Shown: positions 44,471-56,500, counted from the first letter of the stretch. The stretch is DNA of 64,000 nt from Polytrichum commune (GCA_950295325.1 OX485808.1:14076501-14140500), one strand, 5' to 3'. The notes: generated from the sequence alone by a model not told the origin. A program made the numbers and translations.

Positions 44471-45857
44471 ATGTCAGGCTATAATTACAATCCTGGTTGT
44501 AGAAGCTTTTGGTGTCTAGACATATGATGCAGAAGAAAATGTTTCATGTTTGATTTGCTCTCTTTCTAAAGGCTCCTACTTCAAGGTTTGATTCTATGCA
44601 CATTGTGCCGTGGATGATCTTATTGAGAATTTGGCACGAAGCATTTGTTCACTACACAAACTTTTATTGTTGAACTTGCTGGAAAGTGTTGCAGTAGGAG
44701 TCTCATCAATCGTGTGTTGCATGACAACCTTTTCTTCTTGGATGTTCAAGGTTTTGAATGGCATACAAGTTTTTGTGTGCAATGATGTCTAAACAAGAAC
44801 TTTCCCAAGCTTTTTAGTGGTCATTTTGGGTTCATAGTAATTTATATTGGCCACATGAGCTACAATGCTACCAATGAGGTATACACACATAGGATTGATG
44901 TGGAGGAGCTGGAAAAGTTTGTGACCGAGAGAAATTTATATGGTTTATGTAAGAGGTATGCCTAAACACTCCAAGCTCTAGCAATTTCCTTTCTTCATTC
45001 ATGTTTTTTTTAACCTTTTTTTTAATGCCTCTAGCCCAATTCTACTTGTATAAGGCATGGATGAGTCTTGGTGATGATTACTCTATAGGTAGGGAATCTA
45101 TTAGTGTATCAAATCACCATAAAGACTACATCAAGTTTCAAATCATGGTATCATTGCAGGAAGTGGAAGCTAGGGATTCTACAAATTCACGAAAGGTTGT
45201 TAGATTACCAGGTTGTAAAATTTCAGAACCCATACATGAATTTCTTTGTGCTCATATGTAGACTCCTACAGAGTGGGTGTTGTGTTGTTCTAGCACACAA
45301 TCTTTTTTTTTTGGACAAATGACTGCACTTTTGTAATGCATATGGTGCATGATATTTTAGTTGTTGATATGACTGTTCACTGCTTAAGTTGCTCCTACTA
45401 CTTATTACTCTCAATGAATCGTCCTTATACTCGTCACTATCTCGATCTCATCATGTGGATGTGCGTTGAAAATCGAGTGACGTTGTTATGGTGAAAGTCG
45501 GATTGACTCTTTACAAGGTCAATGGAATGGCTTTGACTTGTACGTTGCCATTCTGAACCCCTGAACTCGTATTCTCTGAGCTGTTTAGACTTAATCCAAA
45601 AGGGGTGAACTAATAAATAAGGTGTCAGGAGTCTTTGATCGTTTGACGAATTTTAGTTAATTAGTAGGGAAAATATATATTCAAAGCATTCAAGTGCGTG
45701 TGAGAGAGAGAGAGTGTGAAATTGGGGGTTTGACTAAATTTGCAGAGAGATCTGTCCACCGTATGAAAATCCCGGAACGCGTCTCCCAAGGCTCGTCCTT
45801 GCCACAGTCCATGCTACCGTAGCTCACTTAACGTAAGTATTCACTAACTAGAACGCA
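44471..45857. other. No gene recognised
   Basis: Short frames on both strands (for example 44610-44792 and 45001-45322) have no recognised domains. Low-complexity T runs and a gaga tract at 45698-45715 are present. Confidence 0.35.
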
Positions 45858-46134
45858 TACACTAAATATCAATAACCACCTTATGAAAGTAAGTAACATC
45901 AAATGTAAACTCAAACATTCAATATCAACTATGGTAATGTGTGGAAGTTACATGTTTGAATTTAGTGTTAGTGAGGATATGAAAAAAAAGGATTTAATAA
46001 GGGAGGTGGTAGTAGGGAAGGTAGTGGCACAACTGTGTCTAACACTAATTGTCAAAGGATTGAAAATTAATGTTGAGTAGGGTAGGGTGGTAACAACACT
46101 AAATATAATCAAACACTATGTCCTATTTAGTGTA
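45858..46134. mobile_element. MITE with CACTAAATA ends and TA flanks
   Basis: TA-CACTAAATATC (45860) and ...CCTATTTAGTG-TA (ending 46132). The outer 10 bp are inverted repeats. The interior is not obviously shared with the other CACTAAATA elements. Confidence 0.45.
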
Positions 46135-46142
46135 CTGTGAGG

Positions 46143-46146
<4 letters not shown>

Positions 46147-46178
<32 letters not shown>
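46147..46178. repeat. GA microsatellite
   Basis: About 16 GA units directly abut the terminal motif of the adjacent element. Confidence 0.95.
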
Positions 46179-46181
<3 letters not shown>

Positions 46182-46346
46182 GTCACATATGAGTGTACCT
46201 CTCCTTCATTCAACTTAAAAACGTGACCCTCTAGAGGGTTGTGGGCGATTCATATCAAATGACTTGGACTAGACTAAATCGGAGTTTTGAAAGCGGCCGA
46301 GAGTTGACACCCACCTCTTTGAGTTGTCCTATCCCCCCCTTCCCAG

Positions 46347-46433
46347 TTGGGCAAACCAACCCGTACACTGGTTCCTTGGAGGCAAGGGTTTAGGCATCCA
46401 ACAAGGAACGAGTGTATGGGTTGGTTCACCCAA
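46347..46433. mobile_element. Miniature hairpin element (first copy)
   Basis: ttgggcaaaccaacccgtac ... gtatgggttggttcacccaa. Arms of about 38 bp leave a short loop. The same sequence, inverted, is at 47983-48075. Confidence 0.7.
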
Positions 46434-46816
46434 ATCTCCTCCCCCCCATCCCCCTCATCTGCCAACATCACCCAAGGTGAAAACACAACCAATCATATTA
46501 CAACTTGTAGATTTTATTATCCAAGAAGATTTGATCCTAGAATTAGCATCAAAGGCCCCAAATTAGACTAGCAGGTTTACTTGAGACGAGATAACCACGA
46601 ATATAAGAGAATGAGGGTTTGGACTCCTTCGACCTTGGTAATAGTGGTGGGAGCCCAGCTCAAAGGACGTACGTTAAACGTCTTCGCCTTCTCAAGCTAA
46701 ATTTTGATGCAAATCAAATCAACTATAAAAAGCAACATTCGGACTGCACAATATTTCGGGAATTTTTTTTGGTGTGTTGGATGAATGAGAGGCTCGTCCG
46801 CGATGCGATAATTCCC

Positions 46817-47161
46817 TGGCTCCTCTTTGCAGAAATTCCAGGCAGTTTTTGGGCAGGCAGGAATACTGTAAAAATGGCCGGCCAAATTAGTTAGCTTCAA
46901 CCGTTTTTCGATGAGAAATCGAATGAATGATGGTGTCGATCGAGAGTGTCGGCCTTCAGCTGGCTGCTGTGGCCACAATTATTATGGTTGACATCCACTC
47001 CACACTCCTGGACAAAGTCTCCTGCACATCTGACTTGCTAAATTTGACCCAAGTGTGACACAATTTTTTTGTTTTGTTTTGTGGTTCTATTTATATAGAA
47101 AAAAAACCAACTCGAAAGTTGGAGTGAGTGGCCACATGATGTGGGAAATGCATAAAGCATG
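46817..47161. other. No gene recognised
   Basis: Spacer without recognised features. Confidence 0.4.
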
Positions 47162-47656
47162 TACAATCCACCCTCGATAAATGTTACACTTATAAACGTT
47201 AACTCATTGTATTTGTTAACAAAATCGTATTCCCCTCATATCGCTAACTAGAATGTTAACTATGTTAAATGTTAACAATAATTTACTCCCCTCTTTGTTA
47301 ATTTGCCACTTATTAATGTTAACCTACGAAATACATCCAATACTGTGTGATGACATATCCATTACATTGACTCACAACCTTTCAAAGTGGCAAAAAGCCA
47401 CCAAATTTGACTTTTGTGACCAAATTATTCATTTGGACTATATTGATTCTTATTTTGTTTCATAAAAATAAAAGATTGATTAGATAGATATATTTTATAT
47501 ATGATAATTTTGTAAAACTCTCCCTACATAATTGTAATGAATTTATATTTGTTAAGCATTCAAAAAGCTCCCTTTATAACTGTTACAATGTTAACTCACT
47601 ATAAATGTTAGGAAAATTTTACTCCAGAGCCTAACATTTATAGAGGGTGGACTGTA
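47162..47656. mobile_element. pogo/Tigger-like MITE (Tc1/mariner superfamily), 491 bp, TA flanks
   Basis: The left end is TA-CAATCCACCCTCGATAAATG (47164). The right end, read inverted, is TA-CAGTCCACCCTCTATAAATG (47654). TA duplication and the CAGTCC(A)CCCTCTATAA type of end match pogo-like elements of plants and fungi. The interior is AT-rich with gttaac words and no transposase. A remnant pogo-like transposase is at 63.07-63.43 kb. Confidence 0.8.
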
Positions 47657-47829
47657 CTATGCCTTTTGTTAAATTCAAAACTGGACACCTGTATTGGGTG
47701 GTATTATATGGCAAGGCTTGGGATCAAGAAAAGGCACCACAAACAAATGCGTCACAATAAGCTATTGGACTAGCTATGTGCTCTAAAGCATATTAAGCAT
47801 TGTTCTAGATTTTTTAGTTAAACTAACAC

Positions 47830-48165
47830 AATTGGAAGAATCATATGTGGTTCTTGTAAGAGGAAGTCAAGAATCTCATTTTGATTTCTGTATATAAGTT
47901 AGTATAATTCGCATCTCAACTTCAATTCTAAAAATTGCAATTACGATGATTTGTGTGGATTACATCCACTAATTGGATAAGAGATTTGGGCGAACCAACC
48001 CATACACTCGTTTCTTGTTGGATGCCTAAACCCTTGCCTCCAAGGAATCAATGTACAGGTTGTTTCACCCCAGCCTTGGATAAGATAGTCATGAGGTCGA
48101 TTCGATAACCGGATTAGTTTGCAGAGTTGGAAGTGCCCACAATAGGGCCACATCCCGGGGGATGC
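47830..48165. repeat. Interspersed repeat copy interrupted by a hairpin element
   Basis: The attggaagaatcatatgtgg...atctcaacttcaattct portion and the gagttggaagtgcccacaat portion match the 43.3-43.8 kb repeats. The hairpin at 47983-48075 splits them. Confidence 0.5.
47973..48085. mobile_element. Miniature hairpin element (second copy) with 10-bp target duplication
   Basis: The 93-bp element (47983-48075) is flanked by TTGGATAAGA at 47973-47982 and 48076-48085. Its arms (gatttgggcgaaccaaccca and inverse) match those at 46347-46433. A 9-10 bp duplication would fit Mutator-like elements. Confidence 0.75.
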
Positions 48166-50924
48166 ACCTTTCCTAACACGTATGAGTATATTACATGGGT
48201 GCACAATATGGGTATTACTTTGAACTTTTCCTACATATACATATGCTACACAATTATAGCTCGTAGTTACGTACATCTATGAAGGACCTCTAGAATATAG
48301 ACAACATTTATGCTTGTATGGTAGGGTCACTAGACTTTATGGGATAGGCATTAAATCGTTAGATGGAATATAGGGATCCGATTGACTTGATGGATTGTTC
48401 ATCAAACATGGAGATTCGTTTATGTTGGGAGTCAGAAAGGAACCAACAATACGTGGAGATACGATCTTACAGATCGTTCGATGGTAGATTCAAAAACAAT
48501 AATTTGAATAGATATATGTGACACATACTGTAGACTTAGATGCTTATAAGTTACATCCAAGAGATAAAAAAGTCTCAACGATTTTGTTAACGAATGCCAA
48601 AATTTTACATTATATATATATATATACATATGTTATGGGTTCATTTTTATTCAAAAGTATATATGTATACCTATGTTAATGACTATATATGAATGTAGAT
48701 GATTTTACGTATACATATTGTCACTTGTACCTTCATCATTGAAATTGTACGTGTATTGCTTGATTATACAAAACATAACTTGTATACAGGGGGTTTCTAG
48801 AGTATATTGCGAACGCATGTGGTTCTTGGTTTTTTAATGAAAAGTGCACACCCCATAGGCCACATACCTTAAAATTTCAAAGACCGTGGAGGAGTGCAAC
48901 ATTGTTCTAAATGTGTCAAAGTAATATCTTGAAGGGAACATCAAGAACTATCACGAACAAGATTCATAAGTGAGGTCCCTTCAAATGATCACATCCACAT
49001 TGTAAAGAATAAACAATAAAAGATATACGGTCCTTCTATAACGAATCTAAAGGCAATCACTTTGAGGATTCATTGAATAATATTAAATCTCTAAATGAGC
49101 TCTAAGAGAAACTTGATATGATTGGCTAATATTACAAATACTAGGGATCATTGGTGGAATGTTGCAAGCACAATGCGTATCGGGTCTTCAATTAATCACA
49201 TTGTCAAAATATGTTTTTCAAATTTTGAGTGTAATATGTAGCTTACTTGAGAACACCCATTCAAGAAATGCTGAAGTTGATCGAACTATTAAAAATGTGG
49301 ATTTGCGCAATTGCTAAACAAATGAGACAACTCCCAAGCCAACCCAATGGTTAGAAATGTCAATGAAGCCCACAAAAATGACCACAAACCCTTGAGGTCA
49401 CATATGACACCTCCCGTATACCTAGTGAGACTGGGCTTGCCAACATTCGAAGGCATTAAATCAAGACCGTTAGTCAACATATTTAAAAAACATACTTACA
49501 TTAAGAATCTACTACACTTTTAAAAAAAAAATCCTAATATAACACATTCCCCCATGGTAAGTGCTTAAAAATGTTTCTGGAGAGCTAGCCCGGGTCTGGC
49601 TCTACACCCATGATGTTTCAAGAAATTCCTTCATAAATAAGTTCTAAAAGATCCCACTTTTTATCTAGTCAACAATTTTCTTCTCCTCCTCCTGAATACT
49701 TCAACAACAACTTCCTGCACCACTAATGGATTCCTCTTTGTCATTTCCTATACAGAAGCAATGCACTCATTTGGACACTAATCTTGAAATCATCTCAACA
49801 AAATTGTCACATTGCACAAGAATCATCACCCCACGTGAAAGTATCCACCTGATTAGTGCGGAAGAAAGTGGAAAGCGAGGCCCATGCAAGTGAGCCAGGG
49901 GTTGAAAAGGTGCCTGCAAGCTTGATGAGAGGGACTTGGCAACGGAGCAGTTTTAAAAGCTTAGACTTGGTGGTGAGGAGTTGGGCCCGGGAGCTGACCT
50001 TCAAAGTTGTGGCACCTTGCCATGATCAGTTGTAGGCAGCAGGGTTTTACTGCTTTTCCAAGCGTGGGCCACCATCGCCAGGTAATTTGGTAAAGTAATG
50101 AGCAACGGGCAGTATGTAGTCCAAGTAGTAGTACTATGGCCATTGACAAAACCCACAACAAGCAAGCCTGCTAGCCGGTCGTCCGGCGCGGCAGAGAAAA
50201 GGGAAGGAATGAGTTCCAGAGTGCACCCTGGTCCAAGAAACTGTCTCACCTGCACCTATCAACAATTATATCACCACCCAGAATTTGGTCTGTGCAGATG
50301 ATTACTGTCATGTTCAGGATTCATGTAAGGATGGAAGCTGAGACTTGAAGTTTTGAGCTTTGGATGCATGTCTGCAAGGGTAAGGTTGATGGTCGGTCGG
50401 TACTACTATGATTTGTGCGGAGGATGTCAACCACAAATTCAACTTGCAGTGGATTATGACTCAGACAAGAGCACAATTTGTCCTTTCTTTTATTATAGTG
50501 AGGATGCGCGTACCGCCCACCTGCCGAAACCCAACAGATGGAAAATAAATAAATTCGATGCATGCGTATTGAGTCTAGGAAGCTTAGCAACCGTCGTACA
50601 GTACTAGTGTGCTGCAAGTCGATCGGCGACGGTGGAGTTTGGGATTGAATCTGAGTTTGGGTGGATTTATCTATAAAGTAGTCTCGGATGGTGGTGATGT
50701 TGACAGGATCATTGGTGGATTACAACATCATGTAAGCCATGTTGCTGCAAGTTGTAGATGATGACTGCAGGAATTTGTGTGTAAGAATATTGAGTTGAAT
50801 CCATTCACAGTGCATGTTGCAAGTGAACGATCGATGTTGATGTCTGGATGGCCGGTGAGTGTCTGCAGGATGATTGTGTATTCGGGTTTCTAAGTCAATG
50901 GCTGTAGATTGGCTTGGAACTAAA
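48166..50924. other. No gene recognised
   Basis: AT-rich spacer with a TA microsatellite at 48612-48626. Short overlapping minus-strand frames at 49807-50255 have no recognised domains. Confidence 0.4.
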
Positions 50925-51335
50925 TTTGGTTTAATAATGCCAGTTTCTTGTGCAGGTGCTGGGCGAATTCGGCGTGGTATTCTGGACTGTCCGAAGACTG
51001 CAAGAATCTTCAAGTTACTGAAACTTCTTGCGGAGTTGTGGCTCATGTGGCGAAGTTTCGGATGCAGTTTTCGGTGTTAACCACATTCACCATCGTTATC
51101 TGAGGAATTTCTGTGTGCAACATTAACCTCCGGCCATCTGCACAAATCTCTTGCCAAAAGACACACGGTATGACATTCTGCCGGGAGACTAAGATCGAAT
51201 ATCTTGTCTACCATTGAGAAAGTCAAGAGTAGGGGATTACGGATCCCTGCAGAGAGTTTGAAGCTGATTTCTGCGGGATGGGACTAGTGACTGCATATAT
51301 ATACACTTGTACTCCTGTGATCAAGCATAAATATC
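50925..51335 (+). repeat. Partial upstream duplicate of the protease leader and start codon
   Basis: ttggtttaataatgccagtt, gtgcaggtg, ttactgaaacttcttgcgga, gcagagagtttgaagctgat and tgcgggATGgga follow the order of the sequence at 51375-51890. That sequence is the leader and first codons of the aspartic protease. The pseudo-start ATG is at 51278. Its frame reads MGLVTAYIYTCTPVIKHKYL and then stops, a decayed match to MGNLKTAYTASAVMM. The functional copy has about 110 extra bases (around 51500-51630). Confidence 0.8.
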
Positions 51336-51846
51336 TCTAGCAGCAATTGCTTCGGTGGCTCCAGATAGCTGATTTTTGGTGGAATAATGCCGGTTTCCTG
51401 TGCAGGTGGCTGGCGTATGAATACAGTATGGGATTCTGGCCTCTCTGAAAGCTGCAAGCCTCAAGGTTATTGAAACTTCTAGCGGATTTGCCATGAGCTT
51501 TTCGTGAACACCACGGAGATTACAATTTCTATAGTGAAAGTTATAGTCGCATATAACCCGCTCAGCCTGAAGATTCGTTACACAACGAGCTGCTGATGAA
51601 GCCTTGGGAAACTGTCACGTTGTTGGTGTATGCCTTTCTGATGTAGTTTTCGGTGTTGAGTTGACATTCATCATCTTCCTCTTCAGAAGTTAGTCTGTCC
51701 ATTTGCACAATTCTCTTGCCCAAATTTGGCATCGTATGACATATTTCTGGTTCTAAGGTACTAAGATCCCGTCCTGCACGATTGAGAAGCTTAAGAGGAA
51801 CTTCCAAACCAATCCGTGCAGAGAGTTAGAAGCGGAATTGTGCGGG
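51336..51846 (+). promoter_or_regulatory. Leader / 5' flank of the aspartic protease gene
   Basis: This is the downstream member of the duplicated leader. No TATA box or splice site can be fixed with confidence. A tcctgtgcaggtgg site (about 51395) could act as donor or acceptor and is conserved in the duplicate. Confidence 0.35.
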
Positions 51847-53655
51847 ATGGGAAATTTGAAGACTGCATATACAGCTTCTGCTGTGATGATGGCGAGTCTC
51901 TTGATGGTGATTCTCTCTGCACATGTTGCACTTGCTCTCGCACATGCGGGGTCCGAGAGTCACCTTCCGGGGATCAACATGAGCTCCAGGCCCGAAGACA
52001 CCTTCAAAGTCGGGGTATGCCAAAACATGAAACACTCAACCTCTCCTTCGAAAGTCGGATGCAAAAATGACCAAAGCCAGCATCATCAAGAGACAACAAG
52101 TCGAGTTTCCACAGCAAGAAAGGATACAGGATTACTGCGAGTGGAGCTCAAACACCGCACTGCACACCCGATGCACCGATCAATCCCACCAAAAGACTCC
52201 CTATCACAGTCCTTACGGCGAGACGCCGCGCGAACACACGGCATATCCCGCAGGGTTGCAAACGCAGGAACCAAAACAGGGGTTAACCGTTCTGATCATA
52301 TTGTGGACACCAACTTGGATTCAACAGCAGAAAAAACAAAGAAGCAGCCAAGGGATCGGAGGCTGAATATTGTGCGGAGTGCGAACGATCCTCTCGATGA
52401 GAAAGTAGGGGGATACTTAGGGTTTGAGGGGACAGTAGAGTCAGGGGCTTCCCTTGGCTCCGGAGAGTACTTCATGGACATCTTCCTTGGCAGCCCCCCA
52501 AGACACATCCCTGTGATCATCGATACTGGAAGTGATCTAACCTGGGTCCAGTGTGCACCTTGTAAGCACTGCTACTCGCAAACTGGTGCCGTGTTCGACC
52601 CGGCGAATTCAACTTCCTATGGCCATGTCCCTTGCTCCTCTCCTGAGTGCTTGCTTGTGGACCCTTTCTACAACCGCTCTACCTGCGGTGCCACACCAGG
52701 AAAACCAAGCAGTTGCTCCTACTTCTATTGGTATGGAGATTTCTCCAACACCACTGGTGATTTTGCTACCGAAACCTTTACATTGAATGTGTCGAAGAGC
52801 CTCGGGGGAGGAGGAAGTGACAAAACCCTGAAGATTGAGAGGGTTAAGTTCGGGTGTGGGCATAGCAATGAGGGTTTGTTCCATGGTGCGGGTGGGTTAT
52901 TGGGGTTAGGGCAAGGCGAGGTTTCGTTCTCGTCGCAGCTCGGGTCGATCTACGGAAACAAGTTCTCGTATTGCCTTGTCGACCGAGACAATCCATTGTC
53001 CGTCTCGAGCACGATCGTCTTTGGGGATATTGAAGATGAGGAGGAAGAGGAGGAAGAGGAAGACGAGGTGCCTCGGAGGCGATCGTCTTACTACCGAGGA
53101 GTCCAAGGGTTCCAATTTACGCCGTTTGTGAAGAACCCGGTTGTGGATACGTTCTATTATGTGGAGGTTTCGCACTTGATCGTCGGCGGAGTGAACCTCA
53201 CGGGCGTCCCGGGGTCGGTGTGGAAGATCAACGGGCGCGACGGCGGCGGCGGGACGATCGTCGACTCGGGCACGACGCTCACCTACTTCGCCGAGCCCGC
53301 GTACTCAGCGTTGCGGGGGGCGTTCGCCGCGCGCATCGGGTTGCCGAAGACGCGCCCGCTCCAGCCATTGGACCTTTGCTACAACGTTACAGGCGTCTCA
53401 TCGATCGCGTCGACGATACAACAGCTGCCGACGTTCAGCGTCGTGTTTGCGAACGGCGCCGTGTGGCACCTTCCGCAGAAGAACGTGTTCATCCAACCAG
53501 ACCCCGACGAGCAGACGCTGTGCCTGGGGATACTCGGGTGCCCCCAGAACACCGTCTCCATCATCGGCAACTACCAGCAACAAAACTTCCACATGGTGTT
53601 TGATCGCGCAAAGTCGCAGCTTGGCTTTGCGCCCACCGATTGCTCGTCTTTCTAG
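51847..53655 (+). CDS. Nepenthesin-type aspartic protease (family A1), single exon
   Basis: ATG 51847 (cgggATGGGAAAT) opens 602 codons to TAG; an in-frame TTG at 51838 is not a start. A hydrophobic segment (about residues 8-35, SAVMMASLLMVILSAHVALA) is a signal peptide. A basic prosegment follows to about 200, then the mature domain from GSGEYFMDIFLGSPP. Catalytic motifs are DTGSDLTW (D226) and DSGTTLTY (D473). The Cys-rich CAPCKHCYSQTG...CSSPEC segment is typical of plant nepenthesin-like enzymes. FSYCLVDRD, FYYVEV and the C-terminal SIIGNYQQQNFHMVFD are conserved. It would be a secreted or vacuolar endopeptidase of unknown substrate. Oddities are an acidic EDEEEEEEEEDE run (396-407) and a rise in GC from about 53080 onward. 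The closest relatives by memory are Arabidopsis At2g42980/At3g59080-like proteins. Confidence 0.95.
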   Translation: MGNLKTAYTASAVMMASLLMVILSAHVALALAHAGSESHLPGINMSSRPEDTFKVGVCQNMKHSTSPSKVGCKNDQSQHHQETTSRVSTARKDTGLLRVELKHRTAHPMHRSIPPKDSLSQSLRRDAARTHGISRRVANAGTKTGVNRSDHIVDTNLDSTAEKTKKQPRDRRLNIVRSANDPLDEKVGGYLGFEGTVESGASLGSGEYFMDIFLGSPPRHIPVIIDTGSDLTWVQCAPCKHCYSQTGAVFDPANSTSYGHVPCSSPECLLVDPFYNRSTCGATPGKPSSCSYFYWYGDFSNTTGDFATETFTLNVSKSLGGGGSDKTLKIERVKFGCGHSNEGLFHGAGGLLGLGQGEVSFSSQLGSIYGNKFSYCLVDRDNPLSVSSTIVFGDIEDEEEEEEEEDEVPRRRSSYYRGVQGFQFTPFVKNPVVDTFYYVEVSHLIVGGVNLTGVPGSVWKINGRDGGGGTIVDSGTTLTYFAEPAYSALRGAFAARIGLPKTRPLQPLDLCYNVTGVSSIASTIQQLPTFSVVFANGAVWHLPQKNVFIQPDPDEQTLCLGILGCPQNTVSIIGNYQQQNFHMVFDRAKSQLGFAPTDCSSF

Positions 53656-56500
53656 TCCATCAACCGTCTCTCTTTTATTTTCTGGACTACACGAGAAGCT
53701 TACATCCATCAGGTAACCTGTTGGAGCCGCAACTTGTATCCATTTTGCTAAAATGCTCCACCTGGTCCACTCGGTGTAGTAGAGAGTGGGCTTGCAAAAT
53801 CCAAGCTCCATTAATAGCCCAAGCCTATAACAAACCAATTTAAGCACGTGCTTTAAGGTGAGTGGGAGATTTTTTGCCATGGAGTATATCAGGATCCTGG
53901 ATTAGTGCGGATGCAATCACTGCCCACAGATCTGCTCTGACATGTGGTAGATTGCTCCTTCGGGTTCCACGGCGAGTAGTCCCTTGACACTTGTCTCCTC
54001 TCGGATGCATGCATGACGAGGTTGCGTCGTGATGTTTCTGAGCGGAAGTACTCCATCCACCAACTATCAATCAGCTGTCACTGCATGCAGAAAATGATGT
54101 TGTAGAGAGCCATCTTATAGCTCCATTTCGATTGATCTAAAGAGGCCGATGATGAAACGGTGGATTCAGCTGGCTCAGTTCAATTCTGAGTTCTCGAACG
54201 TCGAAGAATGCTATCGAATCCGGCCGGCCTTGAGGATTGAATTAGTGTAGCAGCTGCATTATGTTCAGGGTTAAGGGTTAACAATGACTACGTATCCCAG
54301 TGTGATGATCGTCCAAACTACGACAGGACTGAGATGAATGCAGTTGAGGAATCTGGTTGAATCCGCAGATTCCTGCATTTGTATTACATCAAAGATTGCG
54401 ATGATCCAAAGATCTGAAAAATTGGATACTCGTTTATTGTAGTGCATATTATGTCCCACCAATGCCGTAAAGTTTTGAAGGAACAGATTTGCACACCTGC
54501 ATCTATCATTTTTGTTTCTTCTTCATGTTTATGTCCTCAATATACTGGACCCTGAGGACAGTTGAGTCTCTAGTCCTTGCAGATGGAGGTCATGGGCATG
54601 TAGATCATCAGATCGAAGGTAGCTGACTGATCCTTTGAGTTGTACTGTTGATGAAGGAGATGATTGTACAGGAATTCGCATGACATGATGATTCTTGCTA
54701 ATGAAGTGGAAGGACAGTTTCGCAGGCACAATTATATGTATCTGGGAGCTGACTTTTTCAAATGTTATCATCAGGAGTCAGTAATCTACTGCCTACTTGA
54801 ACATCCAAAACCATCACTTTTTAACTCAGGTCCATCATACCTTAACCTTTGATTCAGTCTGCGATATGGGTTCAGTCTGCAAAAGTGGGAGGATGAGAAA
54901 AACTTGAATGATCCATTGCTGGCTCTGATCATGTGTTGCACGATTCATGACCGGCCAGTATATATAATAATAAGTTAGGTGCCACTTGTCACCTGGCAGT
55001 TCTGTGACCTGATAAAGTATAAGATATGTCTTCACAAGTTCACCAATACTCAAGCAAGTGCAACCTAGACAGTGGGGAATAATAATGTCCCCAAATAATA
55101 ATAATTTGGGGCTTGTCATGCCTGGAGCAGGAAGGCAGGAAACGTGGATGCATCTCGGATCTATGTAAGTAACTGTAGTTGTTGACACATGAACTGCACA
55201 TAATATTTGCTCAGTACATGAGCTGTGTTCACTCCGTTTCGGTTTGACACTGCTGCGCTCGCTCAGATTCAGTCTGAAAGTTCAGAATCGCAGGGTAAGA
55301 TTCGTGATTCACAATTGGCCCCACAGAACGGTTTCTTCCTGCTGAGCAATGTTATGCATTTTGATTGTCGATGGTGTATGAAGAGGCTTCTTGAGCCTTC
55401 TCCAAGCTGCTCTCTCAAGTCTCAAGTCCAGCTTGGGGTCACGAAGTTGCCTTGTGAGGTGTAATGTTCATTCTGGCAAAGAAAAATGTAATACGCAAGG
55501 TATTGAAATTAAAATATGTGCGTGAAGGTGATTTAATGTTGAATTCCATCCACTCTGAAGCAACAATGAACCGCTTGATCCAGTTTTAACACTTTTTCGG
55601 CATCCCCTGTCCTCATGAAGAATTAAAGCACTTTAATTTTTCTCGTTGACGACATTACAGTAATCGGTGAGAAGAGCCTAGTACCATCTTTGGAGAAGAA
55701 TACATTAGAAACACCTATGATCGTCCTTTAAGCAACTGAACGTAGTTGCTATGACTAGTACTTTTTCCTGTTTTTGAAATCGAGTGTTGTTAGCAATTGA
55801 AAGAGAATTCCAAAGCATCGTATCACGTGTTTTTGGATTCGGAATATGAATAAATTATGAATGATCAAAGTGTTACCTATAGATGCAACCCAAAACCGAT
55901 CCTAGCCTGATATGCTTGTGTTATGTACACCTTTGCAACCAATATCTACATTTTAGGATCGCCTTTTTGGTCAAAATGTGGGCGCCACTTTTGGGTTTGA
56001 CTCGAGGTTGCTTTTGGGTACTTCTACATTAATTGTGATGCACTCGGAACGAATAAAAGTGCATGTTGAGGTTGATCCACTGATGATGAGATCATGTAGG
56101 GCGGGGTTGGCGCACGCCACACTATTCACATCTACTTATAATGGTGGGGAGGCAGCTTGGTCGGTTAAGTGTGGGCCTACTTCATCTCTATAGTGATTGT
56201 CGGGACACCTTATCTAGAAACAAAAACTTGGCAGCAGGCTGCCCCTGACTTGAACCTACACTAATTATCCTGTTTAGTGAGGGCTGGCCAATAGTGCGTG
56301 TGGGAAACTAGGGAAGACCCGAACCTATATTTCTATTCGTCATGAAATTAGTGTCACTAGAAGATCTAGCTAGGATTTCATGAACCCAAATTGACTCGTC
56401 ATTTGGCGTTCATTTGGTTCTCTCCCATTCGTCGACCCATGATTGACATTTTCCATATTTTTTGTCTAAGTTCATTGTGAAATATGCTCAAAGTGTTTTC
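53656..56500. other. Protease 3' flank and spacer, no gene recognised
   Basis: Open frames such as 55225-55464 begin at non-ATG codons and lack motifs. Nothing else was identified. Confidence 0.4.

Larger units (their letters stand above)
46142..46816. mobile_element. Larger inverted-repeat element with GA border and a nested hairpin
   Basis: The left end is a (GA)n run followed by attgtcacatatgagtgtac and ctccttcattcaac. The right end is gttggatgaatgagaggctc...gatgcgataatt at about 46777-46816. These are the terminal motifs of the family at 42.7-43.1 kb. A hairpin element (46347-46433) lies inside. Confidence 0.5.

Noticed and set aside
53220-53880. Overlapping frames within the protease 3' half on both strands
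   Set aside because: Shadows of the GC-rich coding sequence; Arg/His-rich translation without motifs.
55225-55464. 79-codon open frame downstream of the protease
   Set aside because: Starts at a non-ATG codon and shows no family features.
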